Positions 26,862-33,943 of a DNA stretch of 64,000 nucleotides are shown here, in pieces. Positions within the stretch are counted from its first letter, which is position 1. Each line of letters starts with the position of its first letter. The notes below the pieces were generated by a model that was not told the DNA's origin, did no database searches, and worked only from the letters and a program-made list of their open reading frames with translations. Source of the DNA: Massilia sp. 9096 (GTDB lineage: Bacteria > Pseudomonadota > Gammaproteobacteria > Burkholderiales > Burkholderiaceae_D). Made by a program: the position numbers and the translations under genes. The stretch lies in NCBI RefSeq assembly GCF_000745265.1, contig NZ_JQNN01000001.1:1674001-1738000 (forward strand), read 5' to 3'.

Positions 26862-27673
26862 ACGGCACCGTGCATCTGGGCGCGTTCGACCTCGCGACCG
26901 CCGCCTTCCTCATCCTGCTCGACGCCGGCATCTCGTTCGCATTGCGCCTGGGCGTGCATCGCCAGGTGCTGGTCGCGGCACTGCGCATGGTGGTGCAGCT
27001 GCTGATCGTCGGCGTGGTACTGCGCCTGGTGTTCGCGGGCGGCTCGCCGCTGGCGACGCTGGCCGTGGTGGTCTTCATGATCGGCGCGGCCGCCAATGAA
27101 GTCGCGCTGCGGCCCAAGCAGCGCCTGGCCGGCTTCGGCAACCACCGCATCGCCGCCGCGGTGGTGAGCGCGGCCGGCATCGCGACCGTGATCCTGGCCC
27201 TGTTGACGGCGATCCGTCCCGATCCATGGTATGCGCCGCGCTACGCAATCCCGCTGATGGGCATCGTGCTGGGCGCGGTGCTCAACGGCGCCAGCATCGC
27301 GCTCGACGGGGTGCTCGACGGCGTGGTGCGCGAACGCACCCGCATCGAGGCGCGCCTGGCGCTGGGCGCGCCGCTGCGCGAAGCGCTCGGCCCGGTGCTG
27401 CGCGAGGCCGTGCGGCGCGGGATGATCCCGATCGTCAACCAGATGTCGGCGGCCGGCATCATCACCCTGCCCGGCATCATGACCGGCCAGCTGCTGGCCG
27501 GGATGGACCCGATGCAGGCGGTGAAGTACCAGATCCTGCTGATGTTCCTGCTGGCTGGCGCCAGCGGGATGGCTGCGGTGGGCGCCGCGCTGTTCGCGGC
27601 GCGCTCGGTCAGCGACCCGCGCCAGCGCCTTCGCGTGGACCGGCTGCGGCCGGCCAAGCCGCGCAAGAAGTAA
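26858..27673 (+). CDS. fetB: Iron export ABC permease FetB
   Basis: This 271-residue inner-membrane permease has about seven hydrophobic segments. It matches the FetB/YbbM (UPF0014) family through RPKQRLAGFGNHRIAAAV, IVLGAVLNGASIALD, EARLALGAPLREAL and the highly conserved GIITLPGIMTGQLLAGMDP block. It forms the membrane part of an iron efflux transporter with the ATPase encoded directly upstream, with which it is translationally coupled. Iron as substrate is family knowledge, not visible in the sequence. Confidence 0.85.
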   Translation: MNGTVHLGAFDLATAAFLILLDAGISFALRLGVHRQVLVAALRMVVQLLIVGVVLRLVFAGGSPLATLAVVVFMIGAAANEVALRPKQRLAGFGNHRIAAAVVSAAGIATVILALLTAIRPDPWYAPRYAIPLMGIVLGAVLNGASIALDGVLDGVVRERTRIEARLALGAPLREALGPVLREAVRRGMIPIVNQMSAAGIITLPGIMTGQLLAGMDPMQAVKYQILLMFLLAGASGMAAVGAALFAARSVSDPRQRLRVDRLRPAKPRKK

Positions 27674-27728
27674 TGATTCAAGGGCGAGCAGCCGGGCCCC
27701 GCCTCATCGGCGCGGCCCGGCGCACGCG

Positions 27729-28709
27729 TCACACGAAGCCGGCCACCGCGTGCGGCACGTACGGCGCTTCCAGGCGTGCGATTTCCTCGCCCGTCAGCTT
27801 GACCGACAGCGCCGCCACCGCGTCTTCCAGGTGCGACACCTTGGAAGCGCCGACGATCGGCCCGGTCACGCCGGCCTTCTGGACCACCCAGGCCAGCGCC
27901 ACCTGCGCGCGCGGGATGCCGCGCGCCTCGGCCACCGCCTTGACCGCTTCGGCCACGCGGCGGTCGGCGTCCTCGGTGGCGGCGTACAGTTTGCGCTGGT
28001 AGTCGTCGGTCTCGGTGCGCGGGGTCTCGGCGTCCCAGTCGCGCGTCAGCCGCCCGCGCGCGAGCGGGCTCCACGGAATCACGGCGATACCCTGGTCGCG
28101 GCACAGCGGCAGCATCTCGCGCTCTTCCTCGCGGTACAGCAGGTTCAGGTGGTTCTGCATGCTCGCAAAGCGCGTCCAGCCGTGCAGGTCGGCCAGGTAG
28201 AGCGCCTGCGCGAACTGCCAGGCATGCATCGACGAGGCACCGATGTAGCGCACCTTGCCGGCCTTGACCACGTCGTGCAGCGCTTCGAGCGTCTCTTCGA
28301 TCGGGGTCTCGTAATCGAAGCGGTGGATCTGGTACAGGTCGATGTAGTCGGTGCCCAGGCGGCGCAGGCTGGCGTCGACTTCGGTCATGATCGCCTTGCG
28401 CGACAGGCCGACGCGGTTCGGGCCGCTGCCCATGCGGTTGTAGACCTTGGTGGCGATCACGATCTCTTCGCGCTTCGCATATTCCTTGAGGGCGCGGCCG
28501 ACGATCTCCTCGCTGGTGCCGTCGGAATACATGTTGGCCGTGTCGAAGAAGTTAATCCCGAGTTCGACCGCGCGCCGGATGATCGGGCGGCTCGCCTCTT
28601 CGTCCAAGGTCCAGGGGTGGGTGCCGCGCTCGGGCACGCCGAAGGTCATGCAGCCCAGCACCAGCGGCGACACCTGCAGGCCCGTATTGCCGAAACGTTT
28701 GTATTGCAT
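27729..28709 (-). CDS. Aldo/keto reductase
   Basis: This 326-residue cytoplasmic NADPH-dependent oxidoreductase starts MQYKRFGNTGLQVSPLVLGCMT. The catalytic tetrad is visible: Asp and Tyr in FFDTANMYSDG, Lys in IATKVYN and His in YQIHRFD. The C-terminal NADPH-binding piece reads GPIVGASKVSHLEDAV. It resembles the YajO/Tas-like group that reduces small aldehydes and ketones. The ATG at 28709 has an AAGGA ribosome site; upstream in-frame codons to 28967 are not conserved-looking. It stands alone. Confidence 0.9.
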   Translation of the reverse strand: MQYKRFGNTGLQVSPLVLGCMTFGVPERGTHPWTLDEEASRPIIRRAVELGINFFDTANMYSDGTSEEIVGRALKEYAKREEIVIATKVYNRMGSGPNRVGLSRKAIMTEVDASLRRLGTDYIDLYQIHRFDYETPIEETLEALHDVVKAGKVRYIGASSMHAWQFAQALYLADLHGWTRFASMQNHLNLLYREEEREMLPLCRDQGIAVIPWSPLARGRLTRDWDAETPRTETDDYQRKLYAATEDADRRVAEAVKAVAEARGIPRAQVALAWVVQKAGVTGPIVGASKVSHLEDAVAALSVKLTGEEIARLEAPYVPHAVAGFV

Positions 28710-29116
28710 CGTCCTTACTCCCATCGATTGGCATCGACACGCTCTCCAGTGGTGTCGAAACGGCCACCTTAGCAGATATCTTCCGGAGATGCCGGACGGC
28801 GCGCTTGTCTGCAAGCGTATGGAAGAGCGGGCGTCGGGCGCTGCGCGCCGGAGTCTGGCGGCGTGCGCGCCGGGATGGGCTGCGCGCACCGGGGTGTATG
28901 TTCGCCCGCTGGAGAGCGAGCGCAGCATGGTGCTGTCGCCGGGTTTCGTGCTGATCGGGTTGTTCATCGGGAAGGCTAGGAACCTGGGCCCGTTCCGGGG
29001 TCTGTCGCCTTATCCGAACCGGCTGGGCGCGCGGTCGGCGGTACACGTCGGCAAGCGGAGCACCTGGTCCCTACCCATCGCGCTGAGGTTCCGGAGCGTC
29101 GCCCACCTGAAACACG
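28710..29116. other. About 400 bases with no supported gene
   Basis: Open frames cross this stretch on both strands (for example plus strand to 29145, minus strand 28552-29046), but their translations are Arg/Pro/Ala-biased and match nothing I recognise. It holds the promoter of the aldo/keto reductase near 28740-28780. The rest could be a degraded gene, but I cannot name it. Confidence 0.5.
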
Positions 29117-29275
29117 TCAAAGCGGGGATCCACCTGTCGCCGTGACGGTGGCCTTGGCCAGGGCCAGCGCGACCGGCAAGGCGCACAGCACGATCATCAC
29201 ACCGATGCGCACGCGGCGCGCATTCTTCTTGTGATGCGCCAGACGGGAAAGACGGAATCCTGCTTCGTTATTCAT
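29117..29275 (-). CDS. Small single-pass membrane protein
   Basis: This is a 52-residue product with a basic N-terminal half (SRLAHHKKNARRVR) and one hydrophobic helix (IGVMIVLCALPVALALA), ending in a short polar tail. AAGGG lies before the ATG at 29275. The layout suggests an inner-membrane peptide with the basic end in the cytoplasm. Longer starts up to 29368 are less likely. The function is unknown. Confidence 0.45.
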   Translation of the reverse strand: MNNEAGFRLSRLAHHKKNARRVRIGVMIVLCALPVALALAKATVTATGGSPL

Positions 29276-29522
29276 GGCAACCCTTTCATGCGATATGAAT
29301 GAATCAAATGATAATACGGAAGCCCGCCATGGCCGCGCCACGTAGGCGCGCGAGGCAAGTTTGTGCAATCCGGAAACTTCAGGTTACACCGGGAACAATC
29401 CGAACGCCATGCGCGCACACGATGAAATCGTATTTATATTGAAACCGTCTGATTTTGGCCACGCGTTGTGCATGAACACGTGCGCTCGTCAGCCGCTCTC
29501 AGCGACTGCCTCAGCTGCTGCC

Positions 29523-30818
29523 TCAGCTACGGTCGACGATCCTGGCGATGCGGCCGTCCGCAAAGCCGAACGCCGAGCACCGGTTCATCTCGAGCAAGAG
29601 GCCCGCCGCCGGGCCGCCGGGAATGTCGTGCGCCGGCCGGCCACGCCAGGCGATCGCCACGATCAGTCTGCCGTCGACGCGCTCGACGCCGGTGATGCGC
29701 TGCTCGCGTTCGGCGAACATCGCCTTGCCCTGCTCGGCCAGGGTGCGAAAGGCGTCGATGCCGTCGCTCGCCACCGTCAGCCGGCCGCCGGCATGGTTCT
29801 CGAAACGCACGTCGGGATGCAGCGTGGCCAGCATGGCGTCGACATCGAAGGCGTTGTAGGCGGCGATGTAGCGCTGCACCAGTTCAAGCTCGCCGGCCTC
29901 GGCGAGCGTCACGACGATCGCGGTGGCGTCGTCCATGCCCTTGACCGAGGTCTGCGCGGTATCGCGACCGGCCTCGAAGCGGCGCAGCTCGGCCAGCAAG
30001 GCGTCCGGGCCGGCCGTTGCGCAGGCACGCACCAGGCCGGCGTCGTCGTACAGCGCGTACGGATCGACCAGGCGATAGTAGCCGTCGCTCATCGCCAGCA
30101 GCCGGGCGCCGATCGCGGCCTGCGCATCCAGGCGCAGGACGGTGCGGCGCGCGGCGAACGGCCCGTGCGGCGCCAGGCACAGGACCGCGGGCGCGGCCGA
30201 GCCCATCTGCTCCTCGCGGCGCGCGCGCAGCATCGGCGTGAGCGCCGCAAAGCGCTGGGCGGCATCCAGCACGCCCTCGGCGACCATGCCGGCGACCGCT
30301 TGCTGCAGCTGGTGTTCGTAGGCGTTATCAAAGACGTCGAGGTCGTGCACTGCGCCGTCGCGCGCGCCGAGCAGCAGCTTGCAGTCGCCCAGGCACCAGC
30401 TCTCGAACGTCGCGCCGCCGTCGGCCTCCGGCCGGATGCGCACCCAGCTCAACGCGGCGATCGGCCAGGCGTACAAGGGCACGTCCTGGCCCTGCGTCGC
30501 CCTGTCCCAGGCTTCGCGCACGCGCGCGAGCGCGCGCTCGACGCAGGCGGCCTGCACCTCGCCCTCGAGGGGCGCGGACGCGATCACGTCACCGAACGCA
30601 TCGGCGAAACGCTGCACCAACCAGGCCGGGTCGCCGTCGACCGGATCGACGTGGTCGCGCTCGGCCAGCGAGGTCGCGCCATCCAGCAGCAGCACGTCGA
30701 TCACGCCGCATGGCTCTTCGCCGGGTGCGCCGCCGGGGCGCGGGCCGTGCTCGAACACGCGCGCGAGGTCGTCGTTGCGGCGGCCGTTGCCGCTGGAAGT
30801 CACCGTGTGCCAGGCCAT
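29523..30818 (-). CDS. PP2C-type serine/threonine phosphatase fused to a SnoaL/NTF2-like domain
   Basis: This 431-residue cytoplasmic protein has two parts. Residues 1-305 are a divergent PPM/PP2C phosphatase with the metal-site motifs in order: RNDD (14-17), LLLDGATSL (about 43-51), AMSDGYYRLVDPY (near 245) and MDDATAIVV (near 296). Residues 310-431 form a SnoaL/NTF2-like domain, ELVQRYIAAYNAFDVDAMLATLHPDVRFENH and then FGFADGRIARIVD at the end. The frame is continuous with no internal ribosome site that I can see, so this is a real fusion. The NTF2-like pocket could sense a ligand or mediate dimerisation. The ATG at 30818 is chosen because AAGGGG is 6 bases upstream. No kinase or anti-sigma partner is adjacent. 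Confidence 0.72.
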   Translation of the reverse strand: MAWHTVTSSGNGRRNDDLARVFEHGPRPGGAPGEEPCGVIDVLLLDGATSLAERDHVDPVDGDPAWLVQRFADAFGDVIASAPLEGEVQAACVERALARVREAWDRATQGQDVPLYAWPIAALSWVRIRPEADGGATFESWCLGDCKLLLGARDGAVHDLDVFDNAYEHQLQQAVAGMVAEGVLDAAQRFAALTPMLRARREEQMGSAAPAVLCLAPHGPFAARRTVLRLDAQAAIGARLLAMSDGYYRLVDPYALYDDAGLVRACATAGPDALLAELRRFEAGRDTAQTSVKGMDDATAIVVTLAEAGELELVQRYIAAYNAFDVDAMLATLHPDVRFENHAGGRLTVASDGIDAFRTLAEQGKAMFAEREQRITGVERVDGRLIVAIAWRGRPAHDIPGGPAAGLLLEMNRCSAFGFADGRIARIVDRS

Positions 30819-30921
30819 GCCCATCCCCTTTTGTTGTACGTTCGGCATCACTATACGCGATGTCGCGCCCGAAGAGCAGGCTGTCAGGCCGGGATATCGC
30901 TGGGCTGCTCGGTTGTTCGGT

Positions 30922-30978
30922 TGCTTGTAGCAGGCCGGTCTGACCGGCGCCGACGATCAATACCTCGGCCGTGTCCAT
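30922..30978 (-). pseudogene. 5' stub of an FAD-dependent oxidoreductase gene
   Basis: Behind a strong ribosome site (GGGGAGG, 30983-30989) the frame begins MDTAEVLIVGAGQTGL, a classical FAD-binding Rossmann start (GxGxxG) as in aromatic-ring monooxygenases. After about 19 residues the similarity stops, and the rest of the frame is nonsense overlapping the phosphatase gene. Only the translation start region survives, so the body of the gene was deleted. Confidence 0.6.
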
Positions 30979-31132
30979 ACCGCCTCCCCGCCTGTCGATT
31001 CCGGTGTAAGCCACGCTCGCGCCAGGCCGAACGCCCGCGCGCACGCCAGCGAAACAATACGTTACGCGGGGACCGGTAGAATGCAACGGACGTGGTCGGC
31101 GTCACTTTCGTCAATACTCACCGGAGAACACT

Positions 31133-31693
31133 TTGAAAATCGCATGCATCGCCTGGGGTTCGCTGATCTGGAACCCCGGCCCCTTGAAGCTGGCCTCGGC
31201 ATGGCGCCCGGACGGCCCGCCCATGCCGCTCGAGTTCGTGCGCGACAGCGACGACAGCGACGAACTGGCGCTGGTCATGCACCCGCCGGCGCCGCTGGTG
31301 CCGAGCTACTGGGCGCTGCTGGACACGGACGACATCGACGAAGCGCGCGAGATGCTGCGCCAGCGCGAAAAGATCCGCCCCGAATACCCGCAGTGGGTCG
31401 GCAGCCTGCCCAACCCGCACGGCCTGGAGCAGGAGCGCGTGGCGGCCTGGATGCGCACCAAGGAACTCGACGGCGCCGTCTGGACGTCGATCACGGCCAA
31501 GTTCGCCGGCGTCGGCGAGCGCTCGCCGAGCCCGCACGAGGCGGTCGCCTTCCTGGACAGCCTGTCCGGCCAGCAGCGCGAAAACGCCGAAAAATACATC
31601 CGCCAGATCCCACCCGAGATCCGCACGCTGTACCGCACGCTGTTCGAGGAAAAACTGGGTTGGACGCCGACCCCGGCGCCGTCCCAGGGCTGA
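31133..31693 (+). CDS. Gamma-glutamylcyclotransferase-like (GGCT-fold) protein
   Basis: This 186-residue cytoplasmic protein opens MKIACIAWGSLIWNPGPLKL; the (Y/W)GSL element near the N-terminus is typical of the GGCT fold. A conserved-looking middle (PHGLEQERVAAWM, TSITAKFAG) and C-terminal helix (ENAEKYIRQIPPEIRTLYR) follow. Start is a TTG at 31133 with GGAG at 31122-31125; there is no ATG in a suitable place. Relatives are mostly annotated as hypothetical. Gamma-glutamyl substrates are an inference from fold, not from active-site proof. Confidence 0.6.
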   Translation: MKIACIAWGSLIWNPGPLKLASAWRPDGPPMPLEFVRDSDDSDELALVMHPPAPLVPSYWALLDTDDIDEAREMLRQREKIRPEYPQWVGSLPNPHGLEQERVAAWMRTKELDGAVWTSITAKFAGVGERSPSPHEAVAFLDSLSGQQRENAEKYIRQIPPEIRTLYRTLFEEKLGWTPTPAPSQG

Positions 31694-31712
31694 CGACACC
31701 TGCCGGCCTGAC

Positions 31713-32105
31713 TCAGCTGCCGGCCTCCGCTCCCGCAAGCGCTTCCTCGGCATCGGCCGCGGCCTGCGCGTGCGCGAGCGCGGGGCCGTGCTGTCTGGCC
31801 CACTCGATCAGCGCGACGAACGGCTCCTGCAGCGTGCGCCCGAGCGGCGTGATCGAGTACTCCACCGCCACCGGCTTCAGGCTGACCACGTGGCGATTCA
31901 CCAGTCCATTGCGCTCGAGGCGGCGCAGCGCCTCGGCCAAGGCCTTGTGGGTGATCGGATCGAGACTGCGCTTGATGGCGTTGAAACGCGACGGCCGCGA
32001 GCACAACACCGCCAGGATCAGGACCGACCATTTGTTGGCGATCTGTTCCAGCACGGGGCGCGTGCCGTTGATTTGCGCGAGTACGGATTCGAGTTCGGCG
32101 CTCAT
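31713..32105 (-). CDS. HxlR-family winged-helix regulator
   Basis: This 130-residue HxlR-type regulator shows VLEQIANKWSVLILAVLCSRPSRFNAIKRSL and THKALAEALRRLERNGLVNRH, the winged helix, with the wing ending YSITPLGRTL. The usual N-terminal redox Cys is absent (MSAELESVLAQING), so it is probably controlled by a ligand rather than by thiol oxidation. It is transcribed divergently from an SDR gene with a 110-bp shared control region and most likely regulates it. Confidence 0.88.
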   Translation of the reverse strand: MSAELESVLAQINGTRPVLEQIANKWSVLILAVLCSRPSRFNAIKRSLDPITHKALAEALRRLERNGLVNRHVVSLKPVAVEYSITPLGRTLQEPFVALIEWARQHGPALAHAQAAADAEEALAGAEAGS

Positions 32106-32147
32106 GCCGGTTTCCTTCCCTATATCTAGGCTATACCAGGTGCGTAA

Positions 32148-32175
32148 TTGACACCAAATATACGAGATATATCAT
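32148..32175 (+). promoter_or_regulatory. Sigma-70-type promoter of the SDR gene
   Basis: TTGACA (32148-32153), a 16-base spacer and TATCAT (32170-32175) make a near-consensus promoter ending 40 bases before the SDR start. AT-rich partial dyads such as TATACGAGATATA overlap the -10, a likely place for HxlR binding. Confidence 0.6.
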
Positions 32176-32215
32176 GTGGCGTCCATTCACCGCAGCATCC
32201 ACTGAAGGAGTCAGC

Positions 32216-32941
32216 ATGAAACTCGAAGGAAAAACCGCACTGGTCACCGGCGGGAACAGCGGCATCGGCCTGGCGATCGCACGCCGCTTCGCGCAGGCAG
32301 GCGCACGCGTCTTCATCGCCGGGCGCGACCAGGCCCGGCTCGATGCGGCCGTCGCCTCGATCGGCGAACGGGCCGAGGCGATCCGCGCCGACGTCACCGA
32401 CAGCGCCGAGCTCGACGCACTGTTCGAACAGCTGCGGGCGCGCTGCGCCACGCTCGACATCCTGGTCACCTCGTCCGGCGTGTCCGAGCCGGCGACCCTG
32501 GAACAGACCACCGAGGCGCATTTTGACAAGATCTTCGACCTGAACGTGCGCGCGATGGTCTTCACGGTCCAGCGCGCGGTGCGCCAGATGGGCTCCGGCG
32601 GGGCGATCGTGCTGGTCGGCTCGGTCGCCAGCTCGATGGGCAATCCGGGCTATGCCGCCTATTCGGCGACCAAGGCCGCGGTACGTTCGTACACGCGCAG
32701 CTGGACCGGCGAGCTGGCCGGCCGTGGCATCCGCGTCAACACGCTCAGCCCCGGTCCGACCAATACGCCGATGTTCGACCAGGTCAGCGACGCATACCGC
32801 CAGGCGATCGAGGCGCGCATTCCGTTCAAGCGGATGGCGCAGGCCGACGAGATCGCCGATGCGGCACTGTTCCTGGCCAGCCCGGACAGCCGCTATGTCG
32901 GCGGCGCCGACCTGGTGGTGGACGGCGGCCTGCTGGCCTGA
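32216..32941 (+). CDS. Short-chain dehydrogenase/reductase
   Basis: This is a 241-residue classical SDR: the cofactor motif TGGNSGIG is at about 10-17, the structural NNAG position reads TSSG, the catalytic Ser lies in VGSVASS, and Tyr and Lys in YSATK. The C-terminus ends with the family's GADLVVDGGLLA. GRDQ after the second strand suggests NADP(H) preference. The start at 32216 has AAGGAG 5 bases upstream. Divergence from an HxlR regulator is a common arrangement for stress-inducible reductases. The substrate is unknown. Confidence 0.9.
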   Translation: MKLEGKTALVTGGNSGIGLAIARRFAQAGARVFIAGRDQARLDAAVASIGERAEAIRADVTDSAELDALFEQLRARCATLDILVTSSGVSEPATLEQTTEAHFDKIFDLNVRAMVFTVQRAVRQMGSGGAIVLVGSVASSMGNPGYAAYSATKAAVRSYTRSWTGELAGRGIRVNTLSPGPTNTPMFDQVSDAYRQAIEARIPFKRMAQADEIADAALFLASPDSRYVGGADLVVDGGLLA

Positions 32942-32956
32942 GCGCCAGGGCGCCGT

Positions 32957-33166
32957 TCAGCCGCGCCCGCCCGCGTGCGCGCGCAAGCCCTCGGCGAGCG
33001 CATCGAACACCACGCGGCAAGCGCGGCTGGCGCGCAGGTCTTCGTGCATCGCGATCCAGGTCTCGAAGCCGGGCGCGAACGCGTCCGGCAGCACCGGCAC
33101 CAGGCCGTCGCGCTGTGCCAGCGCCAGCTGACAGGCGCGGATGCCGGCACCTGCCAGCTGGCGCTG
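32957..33166 (-). pseudogene. C-terminal remnant of a LysR-type regulator gene
   Basis: Only the last part of a LysR effector domain is recognisable: AGAGIRACQLALAQRDGLVP, VLPDAFAPGFETWIAMHEDL and RVVFDALAEGLRAHAG before the stop. The HTH and most of the domain are missing; upstream of about 33166 the frame gives unrelated sequence. It is a 5'-truncated relic, not an expressed regulator. Confidence 0.72.
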
Positions 33167-33232
33167 GCCGCGCATGCTTGTCGCCACGCGACGAGGATGC
33201 CTTGTTACGGTTTGGCACAAATTCGTAACGTG

Positions 33233-33254
33233 CGTACGTACGACACGGTATAGC
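33233..33254 (+). promoter_or_regulatory. Palindrome and -10-like box before the lipoprotein gene
   Basis: The perfect 10-bp palindrome CGTACGTACG (33233-33242) is followed by TATAGC (33249-33254), about 40 bases before the start codon at 33293. No good -35 is found. An activator or repressor site over the promoter is a possibility. Confidence 0.35.
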
Positions 33255-33292
33255 ATGAGCTCGTGCTAAATAATCAACAACAGGAGTTCAAC

Positions 33293-33727
33293 ATGCAAAC
33301 CTTCAAGACCACCAAGACCACCGTCAGCCTGTCCGCCCTGATGCTGTCCGTCGCCATGCTGGCCGCCGGCTGCCACAAGACCGACGAGAACGCCACTGCC
33401 GGCATGGGCCCGGCCCAGAGCGCCGGCAAGGCGCTCGACGATGCCGGCGCGAATGCGGCCCAGGCCACCCGCGAAGGCGCGGCCAAGACCGAAGCCGCGG
33501 CTGAACACGCCGGCGACAAGGCCCAGGACGCCGCTCAGCGCGCAGGCGACAACATGCAAGCCGCTGCCGAGCAGTCCAAGGAAGCCGCCAAGGATGCCGG
33601 CGCCAACGTCAAGGCCGAGGCGCATGAAGCTGGCCAGAACATCAAGGAAGGCGCCGCCAACGCGACCGACGCCGCCGGCCGCGGTCTGGAAAAGGCTGGC
33701 CAGAAGATGCAGGACGCGTCGAAGTAA
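33293..33727 (+). CDS. Alanine-rich LEA-like lipoprotein
   Basis: This 144-residue lipoprotein has a signal sequence ending in the lipobox LAAGC (Cys27). The mature part is almost entirely Ala, Lys, Glu, Asp and Gly, arranged in 7- and 11-residue repeats such as AGDKAQDAAQRAGDNMQ and AGQNIKEGAANATDAAG. The pattern predicts an amphipathic helix like LEA or apolipoprotein repeats, often linked to desiccation or osmotic stress. CAGGAG precedes the ATG at 33293; an upstream ATG is not needed. It is monocistronic, followed by a strong terminator. Confidence 0.75.
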   Translation: MQTFKTTKTTVSLSALMLSVAMLAAGCHKTDENATAGMGPAQSAGKALDDAGANAAQATREGAAKTEAAAEHAGDKAQDAAQRAGDNMQAAAEQSKEAAKDAGANVKAEAHEAGQNIKEGAANATDAAGRGLEKAGQKMQDASK

Positions 33728-33774
33728 GACGCGTCAGGCAGCCGGCCGGTCCGCCGGCTGCAGCAGGGAACGCA

Positions 33775-33818
33775 AGCCCTCGCACGCACGGGTCACGCCC
33801 GTGCGCGCGAGGGCTTTT
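33775..33818 (+). terminator. Intrinsic terminator of the lipoprotein gene
   Basis: GCCCTCGC-A-CGCACGGG pairs with CCCGTGCG-C-GCGAGGGC around a 5-base loop (33776-33814, one mismatch) and is followed by TTTT. A second, smaller GC hairpin (GCAGCCGG/CCGGCTGC) lies at about 33739-33762. Confidence 0.85.
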
Positions 33819-33943
33819 GTCATCCGCGCTCCGATGCGTGCGCTCGTGCCAGCCGCGCCCGGGTGATGCGGCGCATGGTGGCTCCAACGGCCGTAAAAAC
33901 CGCCAGCTTGGCGGCATTGCACGCCCGGCAAACTATCGAGAAT

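Noticed and set aside
27691..27721. GCCGGGCC...GGCCCGGC after fetB as a terminator.
   Set aside because: The loop is 15 bases, there is no T-tract, and such GC pairs arise often by chance in this DNA.
28774..29145. Plus-strand open frame between the aldo/keto reductase and the small membrane protein.
   Set aside because: No recognisable motif, no ribosome site, and an Arg/Gly-rich translation; listed only as an unexplained gap.
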